This document shows positions 18,398-27,041 of a DNA stretch of 64,000 nt, piece after piece. The DNA comes from Microbacterium sp. SS28. GTDB lineage: Bacteria > Actinomycetota > Actinomycetes > Actinomycetales > Microbacteriaceae. The notes under the pieces are model-generated. The model was given only the letters and a program-made list of their open reading frames with translations. It was not told the origin of the DNA and did not search any database. The position numbers and the translations under genes are program-made. Within the stretch, counting starts at the first letter, position 1, and each line of letters begins with the position of its first letter. The DNA lies in the NCBI RefSeq assembly GCF_022761035.1, contig NZ_JAKWJP010000004.1:124001-188000 (forward strand), written 5' to 3'.

Positions 18398-18870
18398 GAG
18401 GGGGTTCCTGATGCCGCGGCCCGCGCCGCGCCCTGTGCCTCGGCCTCGGCCAGCAGGAGCGCGAGCCGATCGGCGATCGCCTCGACACCGCGCTCGACCG
18501 CCTCGCGGTCGTCGGGGCGCACCGCATCGAGCAGCGTCGCACTGAGTTCGCCGTGCTCGCGGACCGTCGTCTGCATGAGCTCGACGCCGAGGGGCGTGAG
18601 GCTCACGAGCACGGCGCGACGGTCGGTCGGATGCGGCGCGCGGTGCAGATAGCCCGCCTCCTCGAGCACGTCGACGAGGGCCGTGATGTTGCGCGGCGTC
18701 ACCTCGAGGGCCTGCGCCAGGGCGTGCTGCCTCGTGGGCCCCGCGTGGTGGACGACCCAGAGCACCCGCATCCGCGCCGCCGACAGCGGCGTGCCCGCGA
18801 AGGCGCGCGCCATGTCCCGCTCGAACAGGGCGCCGATGAGCAACAGGCGGTCGAGGATCGTGACGGACAT
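18394..18870 (-). CDS. MarR-family transcriptional regulator
   Basis: A 158-aa winged-helix repressor or activator. The recognition helix (LAQALEVTPRNITALVDVLEEAGYL) and the wing DRRAVLVSLTPLGVELM are typical of MarR, which usually binds small phenolic or drug-like ligands. The start codon lies only a few bases from a pair of direct repeats, so the message may be leaderless and self-regulated. The downstream membrane protein overlaps its stop. Confidence 0.85.
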   Translation of the reverse strand: MSVTILDRLLLIGALFERDMARAFAGTPLSAARMRVLWVVHHAGPTRQHALAQALEVTPRNITALVDVLEEAGYLHRAPHPTDRRAVLVSLTPLGVELMQTTVREHGELSATLLDAVRPDDREAVERGVEAIADRLALLLAEAEAQGAARAAASGTPS

Positions 18871-18911
18871 ACCGTTACATTACTACATCGTTACCTGTGT
18901 TCACTAAATGC
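18871..18911 (-). promoter_or_regulatory. Compact promoter/operator of the marR-type operon
   Basis: The 41-bp gap before the MarR start is AT-rich compared with its surroundings and holds direct repeats CGTTAC at 18873-18878 and 18889-18894, 16 bp apart. On the minus strand these read GTAACG-ATGTAGTAAT-GTAACG. The room is too short for an ordinary 5' leader, which suggests leaderless transcription and an operator that covers the promoter. Confidence 0.5.
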
Positions 18912-19853
18912 TCAGCCGGCGCGGAGCTCCTCAGGTTCCACGACGACGTCGACGAGGGCGCCGCTGCGCCAGAGGGTCATCTCGATCCGCCGGCCGATCG
19001 CGTGCTCGACCATCTGCCGCTGGACTCCCGTGACCGACGTGATCGGCGTGCCGTCGAGTGCGATCACGATGTCGCCGCGGCGAGCGCCCGCTTGGGCCGC
19101 GGGGCTTCCCTCGACGACCGACGCGACCTGCATGCCCGTGCGCGAGCCGACCTTCGCAGCGATAGGCGGCGCGAGCGGCACCTGCGCGCCGGCGACGCCG
19201 AGCCAGGCGCGGCGCACCCGGCCGGTGCGGATGAGCGAGTCGATGATCTCCCGGGTCGTGGGGTTGATCGGCACCGCGAGCCCGAGCCCGATGCCGGCGA
19301 CCGCCGTGTTGACGCCGATCATGCGACCGCGGCTGTCGGCGAGCACGCCGCCGCTGTTGCCGGGGTTGAGCGCGGCATCCGTCTGGATCACCTCGTCGAT
19401 CACCCGACCCGACCGGGTCGGCAGCGAGCGCCCGAGGGCCGACACGATGCCCGCCGTCACGCTTCCCGCGAGGCCCAGCGGATTGCCGAGGGCGACGACG
19501 AGCTGCCCGACCTTGAGCGCCGTCGCGTCGCCCCACGGCACGGGCGGCGGCGTGGCGCCGTCCGCGCGCAGCACAGCGAGGTCGCTCAGCGGGTCGCTCC
19601 CCGCGACGGTCGCCGGCAACTCGGTGCCGTCCGCGAAGGCGATCGAGACGCGGGCGGCGCCTTCGACGACGTGCGCGCTCGTGAGCAGGTGGCCGTCGCG
19701 CGAGATGACCGAGGCGCTGCCGCCGCCGGAGCCCCGGTCGGAGCGCACCGTCACGGCGGCGACCGATGGGAGGACGGATGTCGCGACCGCCGTCACGGCG
19801 CGCGAGTACGCGTCGAGCACCGAGTCGTCGTCCGGCATCGCATCTGCGTTCAC
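18912..19853 (-). CDS. HtrA/DegP-like S1C serine protease with PDZ domain, no export signal
   Basis: Trypsin-like protease domain with the catalytic triad His61 (SAHVVEG), Asp91 (SDLAVL) and Ser167 (NPGNSGG), followed by one PDZ domain (GMQVASVVEGSPAAQAGARRGDIVIALDG). It has about 313 aa from the GTG at 19853, which has an AGGA seven bases upstream; a GTG at 19874 is possible. Unlike most HtrA proteins there is no signal peptide or membrane anchor, so it should be cytoplasmic. It stands alone in its transcription unit. A quality-control role is assumed from the family. Confidence 0.78.
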   Translation of the reverse strand: MNADAMPDDDSVLDAYSRAVTAVATSVLPSVAAVTVRSDRGSGGGSASVISRDGHLLTSAHVVEGAARVSIAFADGTELPATVAGSDPLSDLAVLRADGATPPPVPWGDATALKVGQLVVALGNPLGLAGSVTAGIVSALGRSLPTRSGRVIDEVIQTDAALNPGNSGGVLADSRGRMIGVNTAVAGIGLGLAVPINPTTREIIDSLIRTGRVRRAWLGVAGAQVPLAPPIAAKVGSRTGMQVASVVEGSPAAQAGARRGDIVIALDGTPITSVTGVQRQMVEHAIGRRIEMTLWRSGALVDVVVEPEELRAG

Positions 19854-20033
19854 GAGGCCATCCTGATCCCGCACGGGGGGAGGTGGCCGCGTGTTCGCGG
19901 TGGGCTGAGCAGCCGCCGACCTCTCGGGCAGCTCGAGGACGGTGCGGCCGGGAGAGCCGTGACGGCCGCGCGCCGTTCCCTGACGGTCCTGCGCGAGTGT
20001 GCGGCGAGCCTGCCGCGAGCGTGCGGCGGTGGG

Positions 20034-20831
20034 TCACCGCTCCGACAGGTAGGCGATCGCCTCCTGGCGGAACACCCGCGACCCCGGCGCATTGAAGTGG
20101 TGGCGCTCGGGGATCTCGAGGAAGGTTCCGCGCGGCGTGGCGGCCGCAAGCTGGCGCGACTGCTCCAGGATCGCGTCCTGACTTCCCGTCGCGAACAGGA
20201 CGGGCTGCGGCGGCGGGTTCGCCGGATCCGGGTCGGCGTCTCCGAGCCGCATGCCCTCGGCGAGCGCGACGAGCACGCCGAGATCATTGCCCGGCACGCG
20301 CTCCGCGAGGGTCACGTAGTTCAGCGTGACGCGATCCGTCACCGGGATGCCGCTCTCGGCGTAGGCGCGCGCCTGGTCGATGTCGACCCGCGCGAGGGGC
20401 CGCCCGTCAGGGATCCCGCCCAGCACGCCGCGTGTGACGCGGTGCGGCGCATCGACCAGGAGCTGCCAGCCGACGCGGCCGCCGAGGGAATACCCCGCGT
20501 AGAGGACGGTGTCGAGCAGGTAGGTGTCGAGCACCGTCAGCAGGTCGCCGACGAGCGCGGGCATCGTGTAGTCGCGGGGGTCATGCGGCTTGTCGCTCGC
20601 GCCGTGACCGCGCTGGTCGACCGCCAGGACGCGGAACCCGGCCCGCGTGAGGTCGCGCACCCACCCCGTGTCGACCCAGTTGTCGCGCGTGCTCGACGCG
20701 AAGCCGTGCACGCACAGCACGGTGTCGGCCGAATCGTCGCCCCACGCGTAGGTCGCGATGCGGTGCCCCTCGGCCGACATGATGTACTGCGGCGGCGGCA
20801 TCTCGGTCAGGCCGGCGGGGGTGCTCTCCAT
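20034..20831 (-). CDS. Alpha/beta-fold hydrolase
   Basis: A 265-aa hydrolase with the oxyanion segment CVHGFASS, the nucleophile elbow GYSLGG (Ser115), DQRGHGASDKP and a late His in HHFNAPGS. Start ATG 20831 is preceded by GGGAG; upstream in-frame codons are less convincing. The substrate cannot be read from the sequence; relatives include esterases and C-C bond hydrolases. It lies downstream of the FGE-fold protein gene with a 54-bp gap. Confidence 0.75.
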   Translation of the reverse strand: MESTPAGLTEMPPPQYIMSAEGHRIATYAWGDDSADTVLCVHGFASSTRDNWVDTGWVRDLTRAGFRVLAVDQRGHGASDKPHDPRDYTMPALVGDLLTVLDTYLLDTVLYAGYSLGGRVGWQLLVDAPHRVTRGVLGGIPDGRPLARVDIDQARAYAESGIPVTDRVTLNYVTLAERVPGNDLGVLVALAEGMRLGDADPDPANPPPQPVLFATGSQDAILEQSRQLAAATPRGTFLEIPERHHFNAPGSRVFRQEAIAYLSER

Positions 20832-20885
20832 GACTCCCACAATGGCCCCTCTCGCGACAAGTCGCACGGAGCCCGACACGCGAGG

Positions 20886-21629
20886 TCAGCGGCGCGGCGT
20901 CCACCCGGGCGGCAGCGGGTCGTCGATCGCCGCCCGTTCGCGGTCGGCGGCAGCCGACCACCCCTGGGCCTCGCCGGGTGTCGAGAAGCTTCCACGCGCG
21001 ACCCGCAGGCCGACGTCCTCGTGATGCATGCGCGGAGCGCCGCCTCGTCTCGTCGACGCGCGGACGCTCCACGCGTCATCCGCGAATCCTCCCCCGCGGA
21101 AGACGCGATAGTCACCGTAGCGTGCGGGATCCAGCAGATCCCAGCACCACTCCCACGCGTTGCCGAGCGTGTCGAACAGGCCGTGGAGATTGGGCAGCTT
21201 GCCGCCGACGTCCTGCGGAGCGCGCACGCCGTCGGCGCCCGTCCACGCGACCTCCGCGAGCGGTCCGTAGTGCGGGCCGGTCGAACCCGCGCGGCACGCG
21301 TGCTCCCATTCCGCCTCTGTCGGCAGCCGGAACCCGTCGGCCTCCACGTCCCACGCGACATCTTCGCCGTCGAACGTGTAGACCGGGTCGAGGCCCTCCC
21401 ACTCCGAGGCCGCGTTGCAGAAGCGGACGGCCCGGAGCCAGCTCACGTCGGTCGCGGGGCGACGGGGGTGGGATGCCGCCTCCCCCAGCATCTCCGAGAG
21501 CTGCTCCTGCGTCACGGCGTAGACGCCGAGATCGAACGGCTCGAGCTCGACCGTCCACCGGCGCTTGCGGCGCGCGTCGTGCAGCTGGACGGTGCCGCCG
21601 GGGATGCGCGTGAGCTCGAGGTCCGGCAT
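20886..21629 (-). CDS. Formylglycine-generating-enzyme-fold (SUMF1) protein without the active-site cysteines
   Basis: A 247-aa protein with the FGE/SUMF1 fold: 'RIPGGTVQLHD' start, DVSWLRAVRFCNAASEWEGLDPVY, GFRLPTEAEWEHACRAGSTG, NAWEWCWD and FRGGGFADD. In genuine sulfatase-activating enzymes a Cys pair follows the GFR motif near the end; here the segment is DVGLRVARGS without cysteines. No sulfatase gene is nearby. It is therefore better seen as a non-classical member (such as ergothioneine-type or structural), with unknown role. Confidence 0.7.
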   Translation of the reverse strand: MPDLELTRIPGGTVQLHDARRKRRWTVELEPFDLGVYAVTQEQLSEMLGEAASHPRRPATDVSWLRAVRFCNAASEWEGLDPVYTFDGEDVAWDVEADGFRLPTEAEWEHACRAGSTGPHYGPLAEVAWTGADGVRAPQDVGGKLPNLHGLFDTLGNAWEWCWDLLDPARYGDYRVFRGGGFADDAWSVRASTRRGGAPRMHHEDVGLRVARGSFSTPGEAQGWSAAADRERAAIDDPLPPGWTPRR

Positions 21630-21648
21630 CCGTCCAGTCTTCCAGCCG

Positions 21649-22494
21649 TCAGGGCCCGTCGGCGTAGACGATGACCTGGCCCTCGTGGAGGACGAACTGC
21701 AGGGCGCTGCCGACGGGGAACTCGTCGAGCACAGCGGCGGGCAGGCTCTCGGTGATCAGGATTGCGGCGGTCGGGTCGAAGTCGCCGGCGCCGCACCCCG
21801 CGCCGAGCAGCGTCGAGTTGCGCGAGTCGGGGACGACGAACAGGCACGGCAGCTTCTCGTCGCCGTAACCCCAGTTCTGCGGCACGAGGACCACTTTGAG
21901 GCCGTGAAACGTCTGGTAGACGGTGCCGCCGTCGGGCCGGTCGCCGAGGGAGTCGGGCCACGGCTCCTCGGAGTCCGCGCTCAGCACTCCGACGCTTCCC
22001 GGGTGGAACTGCATGGTCGTGTAGGTGAGGATCGCCCCGGCGAGCAGGGCGAGGGTCAGCGCACCCGCCCAGATGAGTGCGCCGCGGCGGCGCGGCGTCG
22101 TCGTCTCGTCCTCCGCGTCGTCCTCGGCGTCGGGGCCGGCCGGGTCGTCGGCGCCGGCCGCGGCGTCGGAGGCCGTGTCGTCGGGGTCGGTATCGCCGAG
22201 TCGGGCGGGGTCCCGGGCGATCGGCTCGAAGGCTCCGCGCTCGAAGCGCTCGGGCTCGGCATCGGGCTCATCGGCTGGCGACTCGAGAGACGCGGGCCCG
22301 AACGCGAGCTCGGAGTCCGTCTCGATCCCAGCTCCCGCACCGGCGACCGTGAAGACCGGCTTCGCGTCGGCCTGCGCGCGCTCCTCGAGATCCCGCAGGC
22401 GCTCCACGGCGGCGGGATCCTCGTGGATGTCGGCATTGCGCCCGTACGCGCGTGCGCGCAGCGAACGCAGCTCATCCCCAGACGGCTCGTGCAT
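21649..22494 (-). CDS. Single-pass membrane protein with long acidic N-terminal segment
   Basis: A 281-aa protein of unknown family. From ATG 22494 the N-terminal approximately 135 residues are charged, acidic and probably disordered (PDDTASDAAAGADDPAGPDAEDDAEDE), with a short coiled segment near the start. One transmembrane helix follows (about 140-161). The C-terminal approximately 120 residues are a soluble, probably extracytoplasmic domain that ends in 'LQFVLHEGQVIVYADGP'. It is separated from the FGE-fold gene downstream by 19 bp. Confidence 0.6.
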   Translation of the reverse strand: MHEPSGDELRSLRARAYGRNADIHEDPAAVERLRDLEERAQADAKPVFTVAGAGAGIETDSELAFGPASLESPADEPDAEPERFERGAFEPIARDPARLGDTDPDDTASDAAAGADDPAGPDAEDDAEDETTTPRRRGALIWAGALTLALLAGAILTYTTMQFHPGSVGVLSADSEEPWPDSLGDRPDGGTVYQTFHGLKVVLVPQNWGYGDEKLPCLFVVPDSRNSTLLGAGCGAGDFDPTAAILITESLPAAVLDEFPVGSALQFVLHEGQVIVYADGP

Positions 22495-22538
22495 CAGGGC
22501 AATCGTCTCACCCTGACGGCCGGCAGTCTCCGCCCGCT

Positions 22539-22817
22539 TCAGAGTCCTTCGATCGCGTACCGGCGCTCGATCCCCGCGGTCGCGCGGCCCCACTCGCTGT
22601 CCGCGGTGCGCACCTGATGCTCGTGGAAGGATGCGGCATCCCGGAACACCTCTTCGACCGACCAGGTGCGCTCGTCACCGGTCGCCGCGACCTCGAATGC
22701 GACACAGCCCGGCTCGCTGCGCGTCAGCTCGACGTGCCGATCGAGATGACGTGCGATGATCTCGGCTTCGCCCTCGCTGCTGCAGATGAGCTGGCCCTTC
22801 AAACGGATGTCCGTCAT
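22539..22817 (-). CDS. Antibiotic biosynthesis monooxygenase (ABM) domain protein
   Basis: A 92-aa single-domain protein of the dimeric alpha-beta barrel ABM family (YgiN-like). It shows LICSSEGEAEIIARHLDRHVELTRSEPGCVAFEVAAT and a following 'WSVEEVFRDAASFHEHQ', both standard. These small proteins are often quinol monooxygenases or accessory proteins of unknown substrate. It is a monocistronic-looking gene between the membrane protein and the DUF1232 gene. Confidence 0.75.
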   Translation of the reverse strand: MTDIRLKGQLICSSEGEAEIIARHLDRHVELTRSEPGCVAFEVAATGDERTWSVEEVFRDAASFHEHQVRTADSEWGRATAGIERRYAIEGL

Positions 22818-22877
22818 GAACCCATCATGCCTCTGTGGTTCGCGGACCGTGGGTCCGCGTGCACCGGTGGCCGAAGC

Positions 22878-23102
22878 TCACGACCCCAGGCTTTCCTTCC
22901 ATCGCCGCTGCTCGCGGAGGAAGAGCGCCGCGAAGATTCCCCAGATGCCGATGTCGTCCGCGAACCCCAGCGGCCCGAGAACGAGCTCGGGGATGAGGTC
23001 GATCGGCGAGAACGTGTAGACGACGGCGGCGATCGCGACGACCCACGTCGTCGGCGCGACACTGTACTCACGGCGCTTGACAGCCTTCAGGAACCTCCGC
23101 AT
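22878..23102 (-). CDS. Small membrane protein, DUF1232 (YkvA-like)
   Basis: A 74-aa protein with the DUF1232 hallmark YTFSPIDLIPELV flanked by hydrophobic stretches, then GFADDIGIWGIFAALF. The family is widespread and its function is not established. It is a short stand-alone gene 66 bp downstream of dnaB on the same strand. Confidence 0.8.
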   Translation of the reverse strand: MRRFLKAVKRREYSVAPTTWVVAIAAVVYTFSPIDLIPELVLGPLGFADDIGIWGIFAALFLREQRRWKESLGS

Positions 23103-23168
23103 GCGTCAAGTGTGCGGCACAGCGGGCGGAACGCGGGCGGGCGCTACCAACTCGTGACCTTTCGTGGG

Positions 23169-24545
23169 TCAGGCGAAGTCGCCACCCGGCGCCATGTCGG
23201 TGAAGCGCGAGAAGTGCCCCTGGAAGGCGACGGTGATCGTGTCGGTCGGGCCGTTTCGGTGCTTGGCGACGATGAGGTCGGCCTCGCCGGCGCGCGGGCT
23301 GTCCTTCTCGTACGCGGCCTCGCGGTGCAGCAGCACGACCATGTCGGCGTCCTGCTCGATCGAGCCCGATTCACGCAGATCCGAGAGCGCGGGCTTCTTG
23401 TCGGCGCGCTGCTCGGCGCCACGGTTCAGCTGCGAGAGGGCGACGACGGGTACTCCGAGCTCCTTCGCGAGGAGCTTGAGGGCGCGGGAGAACTCCGAGA
23501 CCTCCTGCTGGCGCGACTCGACGCGCTTGCCGGACGTCATGAGCTGCAGGTAGTCGATCACGACCATCTTGAGCCCCTCGCGCTGCTTGAGCCGGCGGCA
23601 CTTCGCGCGGATCTCGACGAGCGTCATGTTCGGGCTGTCGTCGATGAAGAGAGGCGCGTCGTTGATGCGGCCGCGCACCGAGGCGATCGTCGTCCAGTCC
23701 CGCGAGTCGAGCGTGCCCTTGCGCATGTTCTGCAGCGGCACCGCTCCCTCGGCGCTCATGAGGCGCATCGCGATCTCGCTGCGCCCCATCTCGAGCGAGA
23801 AGAAGATCGTCGGCATGTTGTGCTTGATCGCCGCCGTGCGGGCGAAATCCAGAGCGAGCGTCGACTTACCCATCGCCGGGCGTGCCGCGATGATGATCAT
23901 CTGGCCCGGGTGCAGACCGTTGGTCAGCTGGTCGAGTCCCGAGAAGCCGGTCGGGATGCCGGTCATCTGGCCGTCGCGGCCACGGGCCGCCTCGATCTCG
24001 TCGACGGCCGCATCGACGGCGATCGTGAGCGGCACGTAGTCCTCGGCGGCCTCGGCTCCTGTGACGGAGTAGATCTCGGCCTGCGCGTTGTTGACGAGGT
24101 CGAGGGCCTCGCCCTGTCCCGAGTAGCCCATCTGCACGATGCGGGTGCCCGCGTCGACGAGGCGGCGCAGCAGCGCGCGCTCGCTCACGATCGAGGCGTA
24201 GTACCCGGCATTCGCGGCTGTCGGCACGATGGAGGTCAGCGTGTGGAGGTAGTCCACGCCGCCGGCGCGCTGCAGCTCGCCGCTCTTGATCAGCTCGTCG
24301 GTGACCGCGACGACGTCGGTCGGCTCGCCGTGCGAGTAGAGCGTGAGGATCGCCTCGAAGATCAGCTCGTGCTTCGGGACGTAGAAGTCGACCCCGCGGA
24401 GCGTCTCGATGACGTCGGCGACGGCGTCTTTCGACAGCAGCATGCCACCCAGGGCGCTCTGCTCGGCGAGGAGGTCATGCGGAGGCGTGCGCTCCGGCTG
24501 GCGCGGTCCGCCCAGGCGATCTTCGGAGATGTCGGCGATCGACAA
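23169..24545 (-). CDS. dnaB: Replicative DNA helicase DnaB
   Basis: Hexameric helicase that unwinds DNA at the fork, 458 aa, with an N-terminal DnaB domain (TPPHDLLAEQSALGGMLLSKDAVADV) and a RecA-like C-terminal domain. The Walker A lysine is Lys227 (ARPAMGKST), the DnaB signature includes FFSLEMGRSEIAMRL, and there is VVIDYLQLM. No intein is present; the domain runs uninterrupted. I choose the TTG at 24545 because it has AGGAGG eight bases upstream and gives SIADISEDRLGGPRQPERTPPHD, matching relatives. An in-frame alternative exists 25 codons upstream. It is preceded by the DnaA-box-rich interval. Confidence 0.92.
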   Translation of the reverse strand: MSIADISEDRLGGPRQPERTPPHDLLAEQSALGGMLLSKDAVADVIETLRGVDFYVPKHELIFEAILTLYSHGEPTDVVAVTDELIKSGELQRAGGVDYLHTLTSIVPTAANAGYYASIVSERALLRRLVDAGTRIVQMGYSGQGEALDLVNNAQAEIYSVTGAEAAEDYVPLTIAVDAAVDEIEAARGRDGQMTGIPTGFSGLDQLTNGLHPGQMIIIAARPAMGKSTLALDFARTAAIKHNMPTIFFSLEMGRSEIAMRLMSAEGAVPLQNMRKGTLDSRDWTTIASVRGRINDAPLFIDDSPNMTLVEIRAKCRRLKQREGLKMVVIDYLQLMTSGKRVESRQQEVSEFSRALKLLAKELGVPVVALSQLNRGAEQRADKKPALSDLRESGSIEQDADMVVLLHREAAYEKDSPRAGEADLIVAKHRNGPTDTITVAFQGHFSRFTDMAPGGDFA

Positions 24546-24739
24546 TTGCTTTTCCTCCTGATGATGCGACGGGCTCGCTTCGGGTTGCGCGCGGACATGC
24601 GTGGCGGGAGCGGCGAGCACTTCCCAGGTGTCTCGTCGTTCAGTTCAGCATCGGCACCCGACATCCACGTCGAACGCCGCGCCTCGCCCGCGGGCCGCAC
24701 CCCACGCTAGAGACGGCCCCTCCGCATCGCAACACAGCC

Positions 24740-24936
24740 TGTGGATAAGTGTGTGGACAATCTGAGAGAAACGCCGCAAGACCTGTGGGCAACCCCTGTG
24801 GACAACATTCGATGATTGCCACCGACGTCGAGCAAATAGGTAGCCTGACCAGGGATTTGAGTTTCCACACCCTGTGGATGCAGATGTGGTTGAAGTCGGG
24901 CTTGAAGGTTGCGTCTGATAGGCGAGGTTGTGCACA
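24740..24936. promoter_or_regulatory. Cluster of DnaA-box-like 9-mers upstream of dnaB
   Basis: Six 9-mers resemble the DnaA box (TTATCCACA, written here as TGTGGATAA): TGTGGATAA 24740-24748 (exact), TGTGGACAA 24752-24760, TGTGGGCAA 24784-24792, TGTGGACAA 24797-24805, TGTGGATGC 24873-24881 and TTGTGCACA 24928-24936. The first five have the same orientation and two pairs are spaced 12-13 bp. A weaker one (TCTGGACAA) is at 24975-24983. DnaA could regulate dnaB here, or the cluster could bind or titrate DnaA. Confidence 0.65.
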
Positions 24937-25151
24937 GGTCGCGGCAGTCGATTCTCTCCGCGAGCGTCGAAACCTCTGGACAAGCCTGAGGCGCAGGAGT
25001 AGCTTCAGCTGTCGCTCATCACCCCCAGACGGCGTTCACCGGCGAACGTCCGCCCGCCCGGTGTTCGACGTCCGCCCGCCACGGCCTCCAGCGCCCTCCT
25101 GAGCCCCTTCCCGCACGCCTTCCGCCCACACATCGACCTCGAGAAACACGA

Positions 25152-25181
25152 ATGCCGCGAACCCCGAAGGGTTCGCGGCAT
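25152..25181 (-). terminator. Terminator of the rpsF-ssb-rpsR-rplI operon
   Basis: A perfect 13-bp stem (ATGCCGCGAACCC / GGGTTCGCGGCAT) with a CGAA tetraloop lies 36 bp after the rplI stop on the minus strand. It marks the end of the ribosomal operon. Confidence 0.75.
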
Positions 25182-25216
25182 CCATGGTGCGTCAAGAGCA
25201 CCAGCCGGGGGCTGGA

Positions 25217-25669
25217 CTACTTGGCGGCGACCACCTGCAGCGTGATCACGGCGGTGAGGTCGTCACGAAGGCGGATCGTCGCCTCGTGCTCGCCCACCGA
25301 CTTGATCGGAGAGGTGATGTGGATCTTACGCTTGTCGAGGTCGCCGAAGCCGGCGGCCTTCACAGCGTCGGCCACGTCGGCGGTCTTGACGGAGCCGAAC
25401 AGGCGGCCCTCGGCGCCGGCCTTGACGGCCAGACGGACCTTGTTCGACTCGAGGGTGTCCTTGAGGGCCACGGCCTCTTCGTGGTCGTGGATCGCGCGCG
25501 ACTCGCGGGCGGCGCGGATCGACGCCACCTGCTTCTCGCCACCGCGGGTCCACGCCACGGCGAAGCCCTGGGGGATGAGGTAGTTGCGGGCGAACCCGTT
25601 CTTGACCTCGACAACGTCACCGGCGCTTCCGAGCCCGGCGACCTCATTCGTGAGAATCAGCTTTGCCAT
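25217..25669 (-). CDS. rplI: 50S ribosomal protein bL9
   Basis: A 150-aa ribosomal protein with the conserved N-terminal domain ([33 protein letters not shown]), the long connecting helix and the C-terminal domain ([19 protein letters not shown]). It binds 23S rRNA near the L1 stalk. It is the last gene of the rpsF-ssb-rpsR-rplI operon, 10 bp after rpsR, followed by a strong hairpin. Confidence 0.96.
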   Translation of the reverse strand: MAKLILTNEVAGLGSAGDVVEVKNGFARNYLIPQGFAVAWTRGGEKQVASIRAARESRAIHDHEEAVALKDTLESNKVRLAVKAGAEGRLFGSVKTADVADAVKAAGFGDLDKRKIHITSPIKSVGEHEATIRLRDDLTAVITLQVVAAK

Positions 25670-25679
25670 TGGGTGCTCC

Positions 25680-25934
25680 TTAGCGGCCAGCGCCGGCGTA
25701 GGGCAGGAGCGCCATTTCGCGCGCGTTCTTGATCGCCTTGGCGATCAGACGCTGCTCCTGCACCGAGACACCGGTGATACGACGGGCGCGGATCTTCCCG
25801 CGCTCCGAGATGAACTTGCGAAGAGTGGCGACGTCCTTGTAGTCGATGACGCCGACACGGATCGCCTTTGCGGGGGCCGCGTTCTTCGCGCCCTTCCGCG
25901 GCTTGCGGCGGTCGCCGGTTGCCTTTCCAGCCAT
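25680..25934 (-). CDS. rpsR: 30S ribosomal protein bS18
   Basis: An 84-aa basic protein with the conserved bS18 core ([50 protein letters not shown]). It pairs with bS6 on the small subunit. The N-terminal extension before [10 protein letters not shown] is Lys/Arg-rich and contains no conspicuous zinc-binding cysteines. It sits between ssb and rplI. Confidence 0.96.
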   Translation of the reverse strand: MAGKATGDRRKPRKGAKNAAPAKAIRVGVIDYKDVATLRKFISERGKIRARRITGVSVQEQRLIAKAIKNAREMALLPYAGAGR

Positions 25935-25958
25935 GGGTTTTCCTTAGATCAGTAAGAG

Positions 25959-26468
25959 TTAGAAGGGGGTGTCGTCGCCGTAGGACGTGCCGGGCGTGCT
26001 CCACGCGTCGGCCGAGCCGGAGCTCGACGCCGACCCGGGGGTCGACCAGGGCTCGTCGGCGACCTGCGGACGGGACTGCCCGCCGCCGCCACCACCGGAG
26101 CCGCCGGCAGCGCGCGTCACCTGAGCGGTGGCGTAGCGCAGCGAGGGTCCGATCTCGTCGACCTCGAGCTCGATGGAAGTGCGCTTCTCGCCTTCCTTCG
26201 TCTCGTAGGAGCGCTGCTTGAGGCGACCCGTCGCGATGACGCGCGAGCCCTTCGTGAGCGATCCTGCGACGTGCTCGGCGAACTCGCGCCACACGCTCGC
26301 GCGGAGGAACAGCGCTTCGCCGTCCTTCCACTCGTTCGCCGCACGGTCGAAGCTGCGCGGCGTCGACGCGATCGTGAAGTTCGCGACGGGGAGACCGTTC
26401 TGCGTGTAACGCAGTTCGGGATCAGCCGTGAGGTTGCCCACCACGGTGATGATCGTCTCGCCGGCCAT
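25959..26468 (-). CDS. ssb: Single-stranded DNA-binding protein
   Basis: A 169-aa SSB with an N-terminal OB fold ([36 protein letters not shown]), a Gly-rich linker ([10 protein letters not shown]) and a short acidic tip (DDTPF) that recruits partner proteins. The linker is serine- and glycine-rich, as in other actinomycetes. It is encoded 5 bp after rpsF. Confidence 0.94.
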   Translation of the reverse strand: MAGETIITVVGNLTADPELRYTQNGLPVANFTIASTPRSFDRAANEWKDGEALFLRASVWREFAEHVAGSLTKGSRVIATGRLKQRSYETKEGEKRTSIELEVDEIGPSLRYATAQVTRAAGGSGGGGGGQSRPQVADEPWSTPGSASSSGSADAWSTPGTSYGDDTPF

Positions 26469-26473
26469 CGTCG

Positions 26474-26857
<384 letters not shown>

Positions 26858-26883
26858 TTACCCACCTCCTTCGGACTAGAACG

Positions 26884-26906
26884 GCTGCCGGGCATTTCCC
26901 GGCAGC
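26884..26906 (-). promoter_or_regulatory. Leader hairpin upstream of rpsF
   Basis: A perfect 9-bp stem (GCTGCCGGG / CCCGGCAGC) with a five-base loop lies 27 bp before the rpsF start, between divergent genes where no terminator is needed. Leaders of rpsF operons in several bacteria bind the S6:S18 pair for autoregulation; this may be the actinobacterial counterpart, though the specific consensus was not verified. Confidence 0.4.
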
Positions 26907-27041
26907 AGGAGGGTGTGTTTTGCACGTGTCCGAGGCGTACGCGACGTGGGTCGCAGCCCGGACAACCCTCCTATGCTACCGGATGCCCCGGTCGAGCCCG
27001 AATCCGCACTCTCGCAGGCGGCCGCCGGTAGCGTGACAGGC

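Larger units (their letters stand above)
24546..25216. other. Gene-less interval (about 670 bp) between rplI and dnaB
   Basis: No convincing coding region is seen here. It contains the rplI-side terminator (25152-25181), a cluster of DnaA-box-like 9-mers (24740-24936) and, by position, the dnaB promoter near 24560-24700. Base composition between about 24720 and 24960 is lower in GC than the surrounding genes. Between 25000 and 25150 I see nothing specific. Confidence 0.7.

Noticed and set aside
20886..21629. Calling this a sulfatase-modifying enzyme
   Set aside because: Catalytic cysteines are missing and there is no sulfatase gene.
23169..24545. An intein in dnaB
   Set aside because: The protein is of normal length with intact, uninterrupted helicase motifs.
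24545..25217. This interval as the chromosomal oriC
   Set aside because: No dnaA or dnaN gene is next to it; DnaA-like boxes alone do not prove an origin.
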